From positions 1-64,000 of the forward strand of contig WIXG01000283.1 of the NCBI GenBank assembly GCA_009869945.1: 64,000 bases of DNA, given 5' to 3'. The position numbers and the translations under genes were made by a program. This stretch comes from Mesaphorura yosii (Eukaryota > Arthropoda > Collembola > Poduromorpha > Tullbergiidae). Shown here piece by piece: positions 11,701 through 26,700 of the stretch. A model generated the notes under the pieces. That model was not told the origin of the DNA and searched no databases. It saw only the letters and a list, made by a program, of their open reading frames with translations. The stretch's first letter is position 1. Each line of letters starts with the position of its first letter.

Positions 11701-14700
11701 GAATGGGAGCTTGACTTGGCTTGCGGAAAGACGAGTCAAGGATCATGACATCAGACGACGACCCTTCGCTTGTTTGTTTAGTATCATCTTCGTCTCATCG
11801 TCTCGCAGTAGTCAGCCTCTTTGGCTATAAATCTCCCAAACACCAAACATAATTTAGATAATTTCATCATAATTGTACCCTGCCATTCCGATCCACGATC
11901 TAAGATTAATGTAATTTGGTGATGTGATGCTCTCAGCCTGTCAAAAGTGGAGTCGGAGTGGAGGTGCGAATGCGAATCGTGACGCCAGCCGCGCCTGGTC
12001 CCACCATCCGAGCCGTCGTCTTCCTCCTCTGCACTAGCATGTCATCTCCTTTTATTGAAAATGCATTTCTCGTCAACATCTCCTCTGAATTCCAATCATG
12101 AAATGTAATGCCTTTTAAGTTTCACTCTTGCTGTTCGATTATGCTAATTATTGTTATTGACACTACACCGTGTGAGTGTAAGTGCAGGTCCGAGAGCGAG
12201 TGCAACGCGCGAACGCGAATACACGGCAGAGCAAAAACAAGTCTTGACTTATACAGCAAAGAGAAGTTGGGAAGTTTCTCGTGTGTGAATCCCAGGCAGT
12301 TGAGAGCAGAGAGTAAATGGGCATACAAATCATTATCACAAGCGAACAGACAACAATGATGTGTATGATTATCAAATGATAGCCAAATTCTTGTGAAGGT
12401 TATCCGCATCGTTCTCGCGTACCTGCTCTCTCTGCGAGGAACAATAGAAATCTCCTTCCTACTCAATTTATGAGCTGGGTTGAATTTTTTGACATTTAAT
12501 ACGCACGAGAGGCCGAGTGCAGATCAACTAGAAAGACCACTGAACTGAACTCCAATCCTGACATGTTAATTTCATCAACGACGGCCGTCGCTCAGATGCA
12601 CAAAGCGCAGTTGGCAATGGGCCTTGCCCAACAAGGATTCAGAGTGCAGGCTGGCTTGGCTCGCACTCAGTTCTTCTCCGCTCGTCCAAATCCCCAAAAT
12701 TACATGAAAGACTGGAACCAAAATTTATGGTCATGAGAGCGAGAAAGAAATCAGCGCCCGCTTGCTGTGATTGGCGATTCATATCCGCTTCGGTCTGCTT
12801 AATGACATGATAATAAAATACGGAGGTTTCGGGTTTTGCTTCCTACACACTCATTTTTCTCGCGAATTGCCCACAAAAGCAGGTACCGCTGGTTGAGCGA
12901 GCTGCAATAACCGTCGACGTGTTTCGAGTGGGAGGTTGTACAAGGTTAGGTCGCCCAGATTTATTGTCCAAATTGTCCTGTTGCTTTTCGAGTTATGACC
13001 TCTTCACGCGAATCCGAGTCAACAACTCGACTGGGACGATTTTATGCGCGGACGTTAGCACGAGTCTCCTGTTGTCGTAATCATAAAATTATTAAAATGC
13101 TAATCAGCGTACGCACCTGTGCCGGCCGGTCGATGATGTACGTTTGTCGAGTGACCGACACCAAATTTCGTCCGCACGACGACGCGACAGAAATGGACAA
13201 TGAAGGAAATATGGGCATGGCAGACGCGGCTCGGCTCGGTCGCGAATGAAAAAGGTTTAATAATAGCCGCTTTTATGACGATATTAACTTGAACCTCCTT
13301 AATTTATAATTAAGCGTCTCATCCTGAGAGTATTAAAATCTCGAAGCTTTTTAAAACCAACAAAGCCAATTTCGCAACTTTGCACGACCAGCTCGGAGAC
13401 GCGCCCGCGTCGCGTCGGGTGTTGGTTTGTTGGTGCCCAGTGCTTTTGTGCATCTCGTCTCGCGTGGCTCATCTCCGTCTCATCTTTTGTTGTTAAACAC
13501 AAAAGAAAGAAGAGTATTAAATGTTCAATGCTTAGCATAATAATAATATGGCTGTGAAATAAATAAAGAATTAAGTGAAATTACACCTCTCTCGTGCTAG
13601 GATGCTGTAGCGTTGTCCATTTTTGTGCTTTAATGACCGTCCGGTGACTCGCACTTGTCTGGGCCCACCTCTCAATCGGACCAGACGGCACAACGCAACG
13701 CCTCACACCTGAGCCCCGGACGGACGGTCGCTGCCTCAGACACGCGAAATTTGGTTATGCGACTGACCGGGACATTACATGTCATCTTTGCTCATCTTGT
13801 TACGTGATCTGATGGCAACAGCAGGTTGTTACGCGGATCACTCGCACGTCAAATCTGATTAAACCCAAATTTGTAGACTGGGCTGCCTTCAACCTTCAAA
13901 TTTGTAACTTTATTATGACCAAATCCATTTACTATTTCACGAAATTGCAGGCCTTTGTCGCATATTTCACGAAATGCCCATACAAGTCAGCCAGCCCCAT
14001 GCACGAGATTTAATTGCCACATTCCAACCGGTTATTTAAGAATTATGATGAGTCAAATTCCAAAATGAATTCGCCGAGCGTTTTTACGTTGATTTGTTTT
14101 TGCGTGTGCGTATCTTTTTATTGGTTAACTTTGCATATCATAATTAGTCCTATTTATATGCATACTGAACCCTCTTCTCTCTTCGCAGGTCAACGCTCAG
14201 AGTGAGATCTTTGTTCTGAATTTGGAAGAAGGATTCTTCGGGTGCCAAGTGAATTCTTCGCAGGATGTGCTGCAGCTGTTTGAGATCTCGAAGCTCTGCG
14301 ACGGGACTCCGCAATGCTACCTCGGCTCGGATGAACTGCACAAAGAACTCAAGTGCACAGGTGAGCTCTTAATCCCAATCCTCTTACGAAGTATCCATTT
14401 CGAGAGTTTGTTCATGTATTCTCGCAATTCGGCTGTCGCCATTAGTGTCCGCCGTGTCAGCATCGCACACCACACCGCTGCGAGCGAAACATTTTTGGTG
14501 ATGACACACGAGAATTAAATTGAAAAAGAGCCTGCGTGAAGAATGAAGTCATAAATCATGTAATTAAACGCACGGTCCATTAATAAAGACCAAAGCACTC
14601 ATGCAGGGTCTTTGTTGAGTCAGAGCAAAGATTGAACAGGAATTCCATTTCCATCAGCCAGGTAAAAAACTGCATTGCATTAAGGAAGGCGAGGGACCGT

Positions 14701-17700
14701 ACATGAGCGGCAAAGGAGCAAATGCAAAGGCGTTAATGTACTGTGCTCTGCTAATCCACGCTTTATCTGAACTTGAAATTGGAATAAGCAAATACGAAGT
14801 GCTGCTAATTAAAAAGTGGAGTCGCAACGTTGCAAAAAAGCTAAAACAAATTCGTGCGGACAGCCGATGAAAAATGCGAATTACTTACGCCAATGTGAAT
14901 GAGGTTCGAGACGAGCGTGAACCCTGCGCCATAAATCAAACATCTGTTGCTGCCTTTTCTGTGCTGCCAAGCCGCTTTCAATTTCATATTTGTTATTCTG
15001 CAGGCTAACGACCAATTCGTTGTTACTTTGTTACTTTAAAGTTAATTTATTCATTGGAAAACTAACAGAGCGCGATGAGGAGGAGCACTGAGATTGTTCC
15101 TTTGTGCGGGAGAGGATTTCAGAGTCCTTAAATAGATTTCGAGTTTTATGAGTTTAAGTAAACAGAAAACGGAGTCAAGTGGCGAGCCAGTCGACCAGCA
15201 CGGAAACGGCATGGCATTTCAATTTAAATTTATTACCTTCATTTTTAACGAGCATGAGAAATGCTGAGACGATGCTGAGAAAAGGGTCGTCGTAAAATGG
15301 GGTTGTCAGAGGAGATTTGCAAATTGCAACAAACTATAAACTGTTTTGCCTGTGCATGAGAGATGACCTTTCGCTTTCCTTCCCTTCATTCGCATTACGT
15401 GTTTTTCACAGTGCCAACCCACAAAGGCAATTTATTTAAACGGAGTAATAAAGTCAACTGGCAACAATGGCAAACATAAATTCCTCGCACAATCACAACA
15501 AACCACCAAAGCAGCTGCTGTAAAAAGAATCTCAAGGCTCCTTCACTCACAACACAAGTCACAAGTGCAGTGTTTCTGTTCTCAACGGCAGCAGCAGCAG
15601 CAGCACGCCTACGCCCTGCGTCTTAAAACAATGCCAAATGCAGGCTGAGAAAAAGCGCAATCAGCAGCAATTTTTGTTAATAAAGGAAACGGAAAGTCCA
15701 TTTCATGTTTTTTGTATGAAGAGTGCCGTCATGCTTCTGGTTTTGTGAGTTGGACCCAATTTTGAGAGTCTGCTGGCTTCTGTGTGTCAGTCGTGGATTA
15801 TATCATCCTCGTATCGCGTAACATCAATTTCACGCACTCCTCCTCCGCATTATTGCACGAGGTTAAGATGAGAGTCTGCGTTCGAGTTACGGACCTGTGA
15901 ACACAATTTTTCATTTTCATAATTCTCCATTCGCACATTCTTGCACGGAATTCGCAGTTCGTAGAAATACTCGAAAACAAGGCAAGGCAGAACTGCGAGA
16001 ACTGTGCTAAGTGATTATATTTGCATTAGGACACAACTCGAGCATGCTCGTATCGTGTAAAACATGAAAAAATGTCAGTTTTACGAAATTGAAGCCAAAA
16101 ACATGAACACAGCTTTGTTTGCCAACTGCCGTTTATTCAAGACGAAGGAAAGCACCTTCATTTTTGCCAAAATCGCAACGTGGTGGCTGAGAGTACAAGT
16201 CGCAGATTTGCGCTACGCAGCGCGACGGCGACGGCATTAATTACACGAGTTACGAGTTATTAATAACGCATTAGGATGTCGTCATTGCCCATGTTCCCGG
16301 TACTGAACTGACATGCAAATTGCATCAGCCATCACAATGCAGGGACGTACGCGCGGCTGAATATTTAACACGTACACGCAAGGCGACAGGTATTGTACGC
16401 TAATTACTTTATCAAAGGTGGAGTCCGAATGAATGAGTGCGTCCTGAAAAAGGAATGTGTCGTCAATGAAATCGAAAACTTACTTTTTTGCTGACAAAGA
16501 AAACGTTAATGTCATCATGATTTGGTCATTAACGAAGGAAATGTATATAAATAACACGTCACATTCGCACGGGCAGCCAACACAACAGCAAGCAATGTAT
16601 TTCCCAATTGGATCTTTGCATTCTTGCCTGCCTGGTTGGAGAATTCATACATGAAAGCGAACCAATTGAGAAAATTCTCAGCAGCATTCGACTTGACTCG
16701 TGTCAATCAATCATATGTATGCCCCACCAGCTGAGGCTTGTTTGTGTGAGTGCGATTGAAATCTGCAGCCGAGATGAAAAATTTGAAAAAGGCTTCGGAC
16801 AAGATTGCGAATTACGATTGCAATTGAGTAGCAGGCGAAGGATATCAATGCACGGGAGCAACAACGAGAATGACAACCTGCAGACCTGCAAATTTGCAAA
16901 TCTGCACGTCAGATACTGCAAACTAGTTTCGCACTTATTTGTCAGCTGAAACGCATTCTTTAATTTGTGATTAGCAAAATTCTACAACGAGAGAGGAGAG
17001 TGCATGAACAAATTCTTCCTTCATGCTGATAATATGATCGAGTGATTACTGATTACATTGATTGTTTTCTCAGACGACTGCCAGGCGAAGTTTGGCGGGC
17101 CGTGTGTGCACGGAGCTTGTCTGGACTCGCAGTGTCACTGCAACGACGGGTTCGGTGCGAAGACGTGCGACACGCGAGACGTGAACGAGTGTCATTCGCG
17201 ACCTTGTGATATATTCGCACACTGTACAAATACGATAGGAAGTTACCAGTGCGCCTGCTTCCCAGGCTACGAGGGGGACGGCTTCCATTGTAAAGGTAAG
17301 TTGTGCAAATTCATTGCTCACACAATTCGCAAGACGATGCTTCGTGTTGCAAAATGACACTTTCTCTCTACTGCAGCACTTTTGCGAGTTGTTTAAACTC
17401 TTGCAATCGTCCCACCTTAAACTTAACTATCTCATCTCCTTTTAAGGCGCGCAGCCTGACCCCGTTTGGCCCACACAGCCTCTCCGCGCTGTCGTAATCG
17501 CGACGACGCTTCCTATTACAGCAATTTAACAAACCGTAATTCACTCGCGAATTGCGAATTTGTAGCGCACTGCCCTAAAGTACCTTAACCCTTCTGCGCC
17601 TCACCTTCACTTGCTTCCTACATTCTCGAATCAGTTCGCAATCGTACAGCTCCCATATTCCAAAATAAGAACTATGCTGATGCTGCCTTTTACATTTTAC

Positions 17701-20700
17701 TACGGTGCGATGACTCAACTCGTCTTTTGTATCGCAGATATCGACGAGTGTCAAATACCAGAGCTTCGTGCCAAATGCACTCGCAACGCCGAATGTTGCA
17801 ACCTGCCTGCCCACTACGTTTGCAAATGTTTGCCAGGTACGAACTCCAAAGATGCAATTCATTCGCCCGAGATGCTCAATGCTCAAGTGGTCCTTCAAAC
17901 CTTTTATGCGTATTCAAAGGATTCACACTCACGCATGTGTTTAATGTGATTAATTTGCAGGTTTTGAAGGAGATGGCTTGACGCAGTGTCGCGGTAAGTT
18001 TAATTAACCAATTCCTGGTTTATCCACACATACAAAGAGCGTCACGTAATTTACCACAGGCTAATTTAAATATGTAAACACGAATTGCGATGCCGAGGGA
18101 CCTGTTTCATGTTGTGATTGTGTGCTCGCGCTACGACTCACGTGCTTTGAATTTTGAGTTAATCTGCATCATGCAAATTCAATCAGCTGATTGGCAACTC
18201 CGAGCAATTTCTCATGTCATGTATTAATCTCTTAATCCCAATGCTGCAGATGTCGATGAATGTGCCAAGTCGGATTCATGCGGCACCAACGCCTTGTGTT
18301 CAAATTCCGTCGGCAACTACACGTGTTCATGCGGCCCGGGGTTCACGGGCAACCCCTACGAGGAGTGCCTGGACATCGACGAGTGCGAGTTCCGCGGGAG
18401 CTGTGGGAAGGGAGCCGTCTGTAGAAACCTGGTGGGGTCTCACTCCTGCGAGTGCCTGCCAGGCTACACAGGAGACCCCCTCAACGGAGCTTGCACGGAT
18501 ATCAACGAGTGTGCGGACAAAAACGCCTGCGGACTGAATGCAAAGTGCCAAAACTCACCGGGAAGTTATTCCTGCAGCTGCATGAGTGGGTTTCACGGAG
18601 ACCCGTACCATCAGTGCTCCGATCTGAATGAGTGCTCCGAGATCAGAAACGCGTGTGGGAGAGGCGCCGTATGTGTTAACACGTCGCCCGGCTTCCGATG
18701 CGACTGCCTGGAGGGATTCACCCGGAGAGCTGATGGGCAGTGCGAGCAGGTCGCCGTCAGCGTCGCCTGTGAACGAGATTTCGATTGCACAAACAATGGC
18801 GCGTGTCGGGCCGGCAGATGCGTCTGCACCAGCGGATTCGTCGAACAAAACTCCCGGTGCGTGGACGTGAACGAGTGCCTATCAAGCCCGTGCGGAGCGT
18901 CGTCGACCTGCGTGAATACCGTCGGGTCCTACCACTGCGAGTGCCGTCCAGGAGTCGATGCTGCTTCCTGTAAATGTAAGCTTTCATAACTGATCCAAGA
19001 TCTATCAAGCTCTTTCTGATTATTGGCCGATGCTTAATGTCCCTAGCGCCATGTGACGGAGTCAAGTGCGGAAAGAGGTCAACTTGCAAAGTGGATGGAA
19101 ATGAAGCATGTAAGCATTTTGTAATCATAAGCAGTTTTAGCAGATTTTGATGTGATTTCCTTCTGTTAGTTTGTGAGTGTGACGAAGGCTGGTCGTACGA
19201 TCCAAAGAATATTCAAGCAGGGTGCTTAGGTAAGGCTTCGTATCTCATTTCATTGCTGCTCAACGCCTAGGCATGAACTGGCGTGGATGATGAGCCATTA
19301 ATTTCTCTGAATCGACAGATATAAACGAATGTGATAAGAGTCTTGGCCAAGAGGGTATCTGTGCCGAGAACGCCATTTGCACAAACACGGAAGGATCCTT
19401 CTCTTGCGCCTGTCCACGTGAGTATTTGGAGAATTTGATCCTAATAACGTCATTGATAATGGAATTAATCCATTCTTGATATTGATTAATTATGCAGAGG
19501 GATTCACAGGAGATGCACGAATAGAATGTCACGGTGAGTGAACCCAAGCGAAGATCGGCAATTTTGAATTCTCCTGCGCATGCGAATCTCAATCTAAATG
19601 CCCCGATTTTGCATTGCAGACATCGACGAGTGTTCACAACGAGGAGCTTGCGGGGACGGAGCGGTGTGCACCAACTTCCAAGGAGGTTTCCAGTGCAGCT
19701 GTCCACCCGGAACCATTGCTCAACCAAACGCCGAAACCAAGTGCGCAACGCAACGCAGGTGCTCTGCCGACGGTGCTTGCCCGGGAAATGCGTACTGTAC
19801 CGACAAGCAGGAGTGTCTGTGTCCCGAACCAAACGTAGGGGCCGGGTGCACTCACCCGTGCGAGAGTGTTCGATGCGGGGCAAACTCTAAATGCATGCTC
19901 ATCAACGGGAGGGCCAAGTGCGCCTGCTCAAACGGCTTCACTGGCTCCAGCTCAACTGGATGCTTCGACATCGACGAGTGTCTCAATTCTCCATGTGGCA
20001 AAAACGCAATTTGCCGTAACCACTTTGGAGGTTTCAGCTGTGAATGTCCTGCTGGGTACAAGCCAACCGCCAACGGCTGCGACGCGGTGAAGGTCGTTTC
20101 TTGTAGCGACACACAGCCGTGCCCACCGGGAGAACAGTGCACATCGGATCCTGTCACTGGCCAAAATGTCTGCATTTGCATTTCCGGATTCCAACGCGAT
20201 GTGTCATCTGGAAAATGCGTGGACGTCAACGAATGCACGGAGAACCGTGAGCCATGCGGTCTGAATGCAGCCTGCAAGAACCTGATTGGGAGCTACGAGT
20301 GCCGGTGTCCACCAGGCTGGGTTGGGAGCCCCTTCCTTTCTTGTCGTGGTAAGAACACATCTTTAAATGAACTTCAGTCAAATTCAGTCGCTTATTGATT
20401 GAGTATAACCGTGCTTTTCGCCAGAATGTGTTGGAGAGTCGTGCAGCTGTGCCGCTCCGCAAAGGTTCATCAACGGCACGTGTAGAAGTCCGCGATGCTC
20501 GAAATCCTCCGAGTGCCCTTCTGGCGCAGAGTGTCTGGGCGACGGGTATGGCCAGCAACAGTGCACGTGCCCACCTGGATTTGTGCCAAACAAGGACGGA
20601 ACGTGTCAGGACTTGGACGAGTGTAACTCGGGAAGGAGCGTTTGTGGCGTGGGGGCTGAGTGCATCAATGTGATTGGCTCCTACCGCTGCACCTGCCCAC

Positions 20701-23700
20701 TCGGGTTCCAGGGCGATGCTTACAACGGCGTCTGCTCTGCTCCACGACTCCAGTGCACCACGTCTTCGGACTGTGACGCCAACGAAGTCTGCGTGCTTCC
20801 CGGAAATTGCGTCTGCCCACTGCCATTCTTCAGCGACGCCACGGACGGAAACCGGTGCAAAAGCCCCTGCGAACGATATCCTTGCGGAGTTAATGGTACG
20901 GCCGCTTTTGAGTCCCGACATTTTTGACGGCAGAAATGATATTTGACTTTTGATTCACAGCTCAATGTACGCCATCGGACCCGCCAAAATGCGTCTGCGA
21001 AACTGGTGGGTGTACAATATCTGCCATCTCTTCTCTGAGCGCAATGTAAATGTGGGTTTGTATTTCACAGGATTCCAAGGAAATCCATACCGAGCTTGTG
21101 AAGACACGAACGAGTGCGAGAACAACCCCTGCGGGCCAGACGCCGTTTGCCTAAACACCAAAGGCGGATTCGAGTGCCTGTGCCAGCGAGGGATGACGGG
21201 CGACCCGTACGGAGAAGGCTGCGTGGGAACGGCCAAGCAGTGCAGAGCGGCCGACAGTTCCGACTGTCCCAGTCAGCTGGTGTGCGAAGGAGGCCAGTGC
21301 GTCAACCCCTGCAACTCGCTGCCCTGCGGAGCGAATTCAGTCTGCGAGCCAGAAGACCACACAGCGTGGTGCAGGTGCCTGCCAGGATTCGCCAAGAACG
21401 CCGATCACAAATGTGTATCCGTGTGTGAGGGCGTCATCTGCGCTGACCTCGCCCAGTGTGCGGCAACTGCAAACGGACCAACCTGCAAGTGCCCAGAAGG
21501 TGCGCAAGCCGAGAACAAATGTTTGGTTCTTGACAAATGATTGTTCATTACATCTTGCTTGTGATTCTAGGATTTATGGGTAACCCTTTCGCCGGAGGCA
21601 AGTGTGAGCGGCTCGTTTGTTCTGCGTCGAGTCCCTGTGACCCGGGCACTACGTGCGTGTCACAGAGATGTAGGAGGAGTTGTGGAGACAAATTCTGTGG
21701 GGTTGGAGCCACTTGCGACAGGAGAACCAAAAACTGTGTTTGCGAACCATTCCACGTCGGTGATCCCAACGTAAAGTGTGTGCCGCGTAAGTTCTGACCG
21801 CATGCGTGTATAGCGCGTTCCCACATGGGATCCTTGTCGCTGACGATTGACTTGCCATTTACAGCTGTGTCGCTGCCCGAGTGCCAGCCGGGCTGTGGAT
21901 TGAACGCCCATTGCGAGTATTCACTGGAAAATGGCGGTCCCGTGTGCGTCTGCAACAACGGCATGCGAGGGAATCCGTATGACGGCTGCGCCGCACAGCG
22001 CAAGTCTTGCAAAAACATGAAATGCGGATTGAACGCGGAATGTTCCGAGGGCGCATGCAAATGCGAAGCTGGATTCTTCGGCAACCCGTACATCAACTGC
22101 CAGGACATCGACGAGTGCGCGGGTGGAAGCAGCTGCGGAGCAAACGCGTTCTGCACCAACACCGCCGGAGGGTTCACGTGCCAGTGCCAGGAGGGATTCA
22201 CCGGATCTCCCCACCGAGAGTGCTACCAACTGCCGAACAACCTGGTCGACTGCAGAAGGGCCAAGTGCACGTGCAAGGCCGACACAGACTGCCCGCTTGG
22301 CCTCTCTTGCACGAAGGGAAGCTGCTCCGACTCCTGCGCCGCCATCACATGCGGCCCTAACGCCTTCTGCTCGTGGGGAAGTTGTCTCTGCCTGAACGGA
22401 TTCGAACCGGACGTCGTGAATGGCGGCTGCAAAGCCATCCACTGCACCACTGACTTGGACTGCTCTCCGCAAGAGGTCTGCCTCGCTTCGGGCTTTCACC
22501 GCGTGCAGAAATGCGTCAAAACGTGTGGACGAACGCAGTGCGGACCGAACTCTGTCTGTGTGACGGAGAATCACCGCTCCTTCTGCCTCTGCCAGAAAGG
22601 ATTCCAGGGCGACCCCAACGACCTGTACAACGGATGCCGGAAAGAAGGAAGCTCGCAGCACGAGTGCAGAGACTCTTCGGAGTGCCAACCTGGATACCAG
22701 TGCACGGCCGACATAAACGGAGTGCGAGCGTGCAGGGACGCCTGCTCGAGCGTCAGCTGTCGGAGAAGCAACGAAGTCTGTCGAGTCACTCCCTCAGGCT
22801 TCGGCTGTGAGTGTGGAGAAGGTTTCGTCAGTAAGTTTTTAAAAATTGTTACCTCATTCCTGCTGATTCAAATTCTGAGCAATAACTGATTCCATTTCAG
22901 GAAACCCACGAACATCTGCCTGCCAGCTTCCCGTGCTCCCCGACTGCAAGACGGACAGAGACTGCCAAAACTCACAAGCTTGTCGGCCTGATGGGTTGGG
23001 CGTTCTTCGCTGCGTTTCGGCGTGTGACAGTTCCGTCGCGATCTGCGGCCCGCTGGCTATCTGCACAGCGCAGGATCACAAACCTTTCTGCCAGTGCCCG
23101 AATGGAATGACTGGAAATGCGTTGAGCCGTGAAGGGTGCAAGACGGGCCGATCGGACGAGTGCACACGGGATGCGGACTGCTCAGAGAGTGAAGCGTGCC
23201 GGCAGAGTGGCTCGGGACGCCTCTGTCTCCCAGCATGTGATGCGATTCAGTGTGGCCCGGGCGCTGTCTGCGTTTCAAGAAACCACAAGGCGCAGTGCCA
23301 GTGTCCGTCAGGAAGGTACCGCGGGAGTCCGGATGATCCTCGCGTCGGGTGCGACCTCGTGCCCTGCGTGTACAACGCCGACTGCCCAACACACCAACTC
23401 TGCAACCGACTCACCAACAAGTGTATGGACGTCTGTCAAGAGGAAACCTGCGGCACGAATGCCCTCTGCATCGCCGAGAACCACGTCTATCAGTGCAGGT
23501 AAAGTTTAAACGTACTTTTCCATGTCCAAGAACAGGAAGAGTCTGACCGTTCTTGTCCTTGTCTTTTTCAGATGCCCGCCTGGTTGGAAGGGCGACCCGC
23601 ACCCCGACGTGGCCTGCATTTCGGCCTGCACGGGCGGCAATTGTCTTGCTACCAATGAATGCTCGACTGACCATGATTGTCGTGCCGGAGCCGTCTGCAA

Positions 23701-26700
23701 CGCTGGAAAATGCGTGGGTGAATGTGCGAGGAATTGCGGAGAAAATGCAGTCTGCCGAGTGGTTGGCGGACGAGAGACATGCGAGTGCAATTTTCCTGGT
23801 TTCGAGAAACTTGCCCACGGTTGTCGAAGAATTACATCAAAGTGCTCGACTGATCAAGACTGCACCGGAAGCATTTGTCTGCAAGGGCAGTGCAAAGTCA
23901 TCTGCCAGACGAGCGAGAACTGTGCCCAGGGCGAAAGGTGCGTGGCCAGCATCTGCATGCAGCCGTGCCTATCACACGCGCAGTGCTCCGATGGCCTCGC
24001 CTGCGCAGGGGGCTTCTGCGTGCTTGGGTGCCGATCCAGCCAAGAGTGCTCTCATAATACGGCATGTGTGAATTTCAACTGCGTTGATCCCTGCGAGATT
24101 GAAGGCACGTGCGGAGGCAACAGCCTCTGCAAAACCCTGGCTCATATTCCGCAGTGCCACTGCCCCGCCAACTTCGTTGGAAACCCGACGCCGGTGGAAG
24201 GATGCGTTCGTAAGTCTCTGGGTTGTGGGGCTCCGTCTGACTGCGGCCCAGGGAGCGTGTGTCTGGGAGGATCCTGCGTCGCCTCGTGCGAGAGGGGCGG
24301 CCAGTGTGCGACGGGAGAACAGTGCAGGAACCACGTGTGCGTCAAGGTCTGCTACTCGGACGCCAGATGTCTCAAGGGCGAAGTGTGCGTGGAGGGTGTT
24401 TGTCATGTGGGATGCCGCGGAGACTCCGACTGCCACACCTCGGAGTTGTGCATCTCCAACAAGTGCCGCTGTGGTCCGGGTTACACGTCATCGGGCGTCA
24501 ATGGCTGTCTGGACATCAACGAGTGCGACGACTCGCCCTGCCATCCATCCGCCATTTGCCTCAACACCCCGGGCTCCTTCAAGTGTGTCTGCCCCGAGGG
24601 CAAGTATGGAGATCCGTTCTCGAGCGGGTGCTCGTCTTCCAAAGCGTGTCGAAGTGACTCGGAGTGCCCGGATTCGCTGAGCTGCCTGCGCGGACGAGGA
24701 GAAAGTGATTCGAAGTGCCGAGATCCGTGTGTCAGTGTGAAGTGCGGTTCTCGCTCGGTATGCAACGTCGTCGGTCACAAGGCAAAGTGCGAGTGTCTCA
24801 ACGGCCACCTGGGCGATCCGTACGACGCGGAAATCGGCTGCTACGCCGTCCAGTGCGTGCAACATCAGGACTGTGAAGGTGCAAACCAATGCGTCAGAAA
24901 CAAGTGTGTCAACCCCTGCGAGGAGCAGGACTGCGGGAAGGGTGTCTGCACGGCGAAGAACCACAAGCGAATCTGCAGCTGTCTGGCCGGTTACGAACTC
25001 AACTCTAACGGAGTCTGTGTCGACACGAACGAGTGCTTGGCGAAACCATGCCATCCATCCGCCTCCTGTCGCAATCTCGTGGGAAGCTTTCGCTGTTCGT
25101 GTCCCACTGGAAGTGTCGGCGATCCGCTGAAGGGCAGGTCAGGCTGTCGACCCGCTGGACTCTGCGTGCGGAACAACGACTGCCCGGCCACCGCCGTCTG
25201 CCAGGGCTCCAAGTGCGTGGACGCTTGTGCATCGCAATGCGGGAGGAACGCCGAGTGCAAAGTCATCGCCCAAGTGCCTCACTGTGTCTGCCCGACCATG
25301 TTCACAGGCAACCCGCTGACGGAGTGTCAGCAGATGGAATGTCTTGACTCCAGCGACTGCAAAACGTCTGAATCCTGCATCTCGAACAAATGCGTGAATC
25401 CATGCACACTGGAAAACATTTGCGGAGCCAACACGAATTGTGAAGCCATCAACCATCAAGCAGGTAAGTCACCAGCCAGCATTTTGCTTGTTTACTTTCC
25501 ACTTGAACTTTTGTACTCATGCCCGCGTTCATACTTTCAGTCTGCAAATGCACGGCTCAACACGTGGGAGACCCACTTCAGGGGTGCGTGCGTGTGCTGC
25601 AATGTTCCGACAACAGCCTGTGTCCAACCGGCTCCGAGTGTAGAGGCGGAATTTGCGCTGTGATTTGCGCCTCCAACCGGGACTGCATTGATTCGAACCA
25701 ACTCTGCCTGAATGGAGCGTGCTACGCGACATGCGTCAGCAACGACGATTGCCCGCTGAATGACGTGTGCCGAGAAGGAATTTGCCACCAGGGCGGTGCC
25801 TGTGCATCAGACAATGACTGCACTTCGGATAAAACCTGCAAAAAACTCCCTTCAGGTCGTTCTGAATGCGTGCCCGTCTGCAGCAACGCCTGCGGAAGGA
25901 ATGCCGTCTGTCAACCGGAGAACCATCAGCCTGTTTGCAAGTGCGAAGTTGGATTTTACGGCACGCCGTGGGACATTCACCTCGGATGCAGGCCCAAAGG
26001 TATCAAAACTTAATCTAAATCGCATTGAACAACATTTAAGATTTAACAAGACAATTCATATTTAACAATAAAACATTATCGACAGAATGTGATACCTCGG
26101 CCGATTGTCCAAACGAAAAGGCGTGCAACGGCAACAAATGTGAGCTGGTCTGCACCCCGAAGACGTGTCAAGGTCGCAACGCGATTTGCACGTCGTTGAA
26201 CCATCAAGCCGTGTGTCAGTGCCAGCCGGGCTACACGGGCAACCCCGGAACGGAGTGTACGCCAGTCGACTTCTGCGCCACGTACCCCTGCGGCCCCGGG
26301 GCCATCTGTGAGAGCGTCCCCGGCTCCTACAAGTGCACGTGTGCTGCAGGAAACATTGGCGACGCGTACTCAGAAGGATGCTTCCCGATTTCCGAGTGCA
26401 GACGTGACATCGAGTGCCACAAGTCGGCCAAGTGCGTCGGAGGAAAGTGCCAGTCGGTTTGCGAAGGAGTGCAGTGTGGAGTCAACGCAGAGTGCGCGTA
26501 CGGCGACCATCAAGCCTTCTGCCAGTGCAAGTCTGAGTTCACGGGCGACCCGCTCGTCCAGTGCACGCCCGACCTGAAGAAGTGTCAGTCCAACCGAGAC
26601 TGCAAGGGCAATACGTACTGCGACAGAAACACCTGCAGACTCACCTGCACCAGGAACGAAGACTGCGCATCCTCAGAAGTCTGCTCCAGGAGCCAGTGCG

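Noticed and set aside
21500-21540. Retained intron ending the protein with a short tail after exon 15
   Set aside because: The intron has normal GTGCGC and TTCTAG ends, and the following exon supplies the expected GFMGNPF loop.
21921-22688. Long antisense open frames across dumpy exons (for example 21921-22688 and 24488-25054, minus strand)
   Set aside because: They mirror a cysteine-rich coding strand with few antisense stop codons, have no start context or family resemblance, and cross exon borders without regard to splice sites.
25464-25663. Exon 19 continuing through the donor at 25463
   Set aside because: The open frame continues by chance but gives sequence without the module cysteines; splicing to 25541 restores [12 protein letters not shown].
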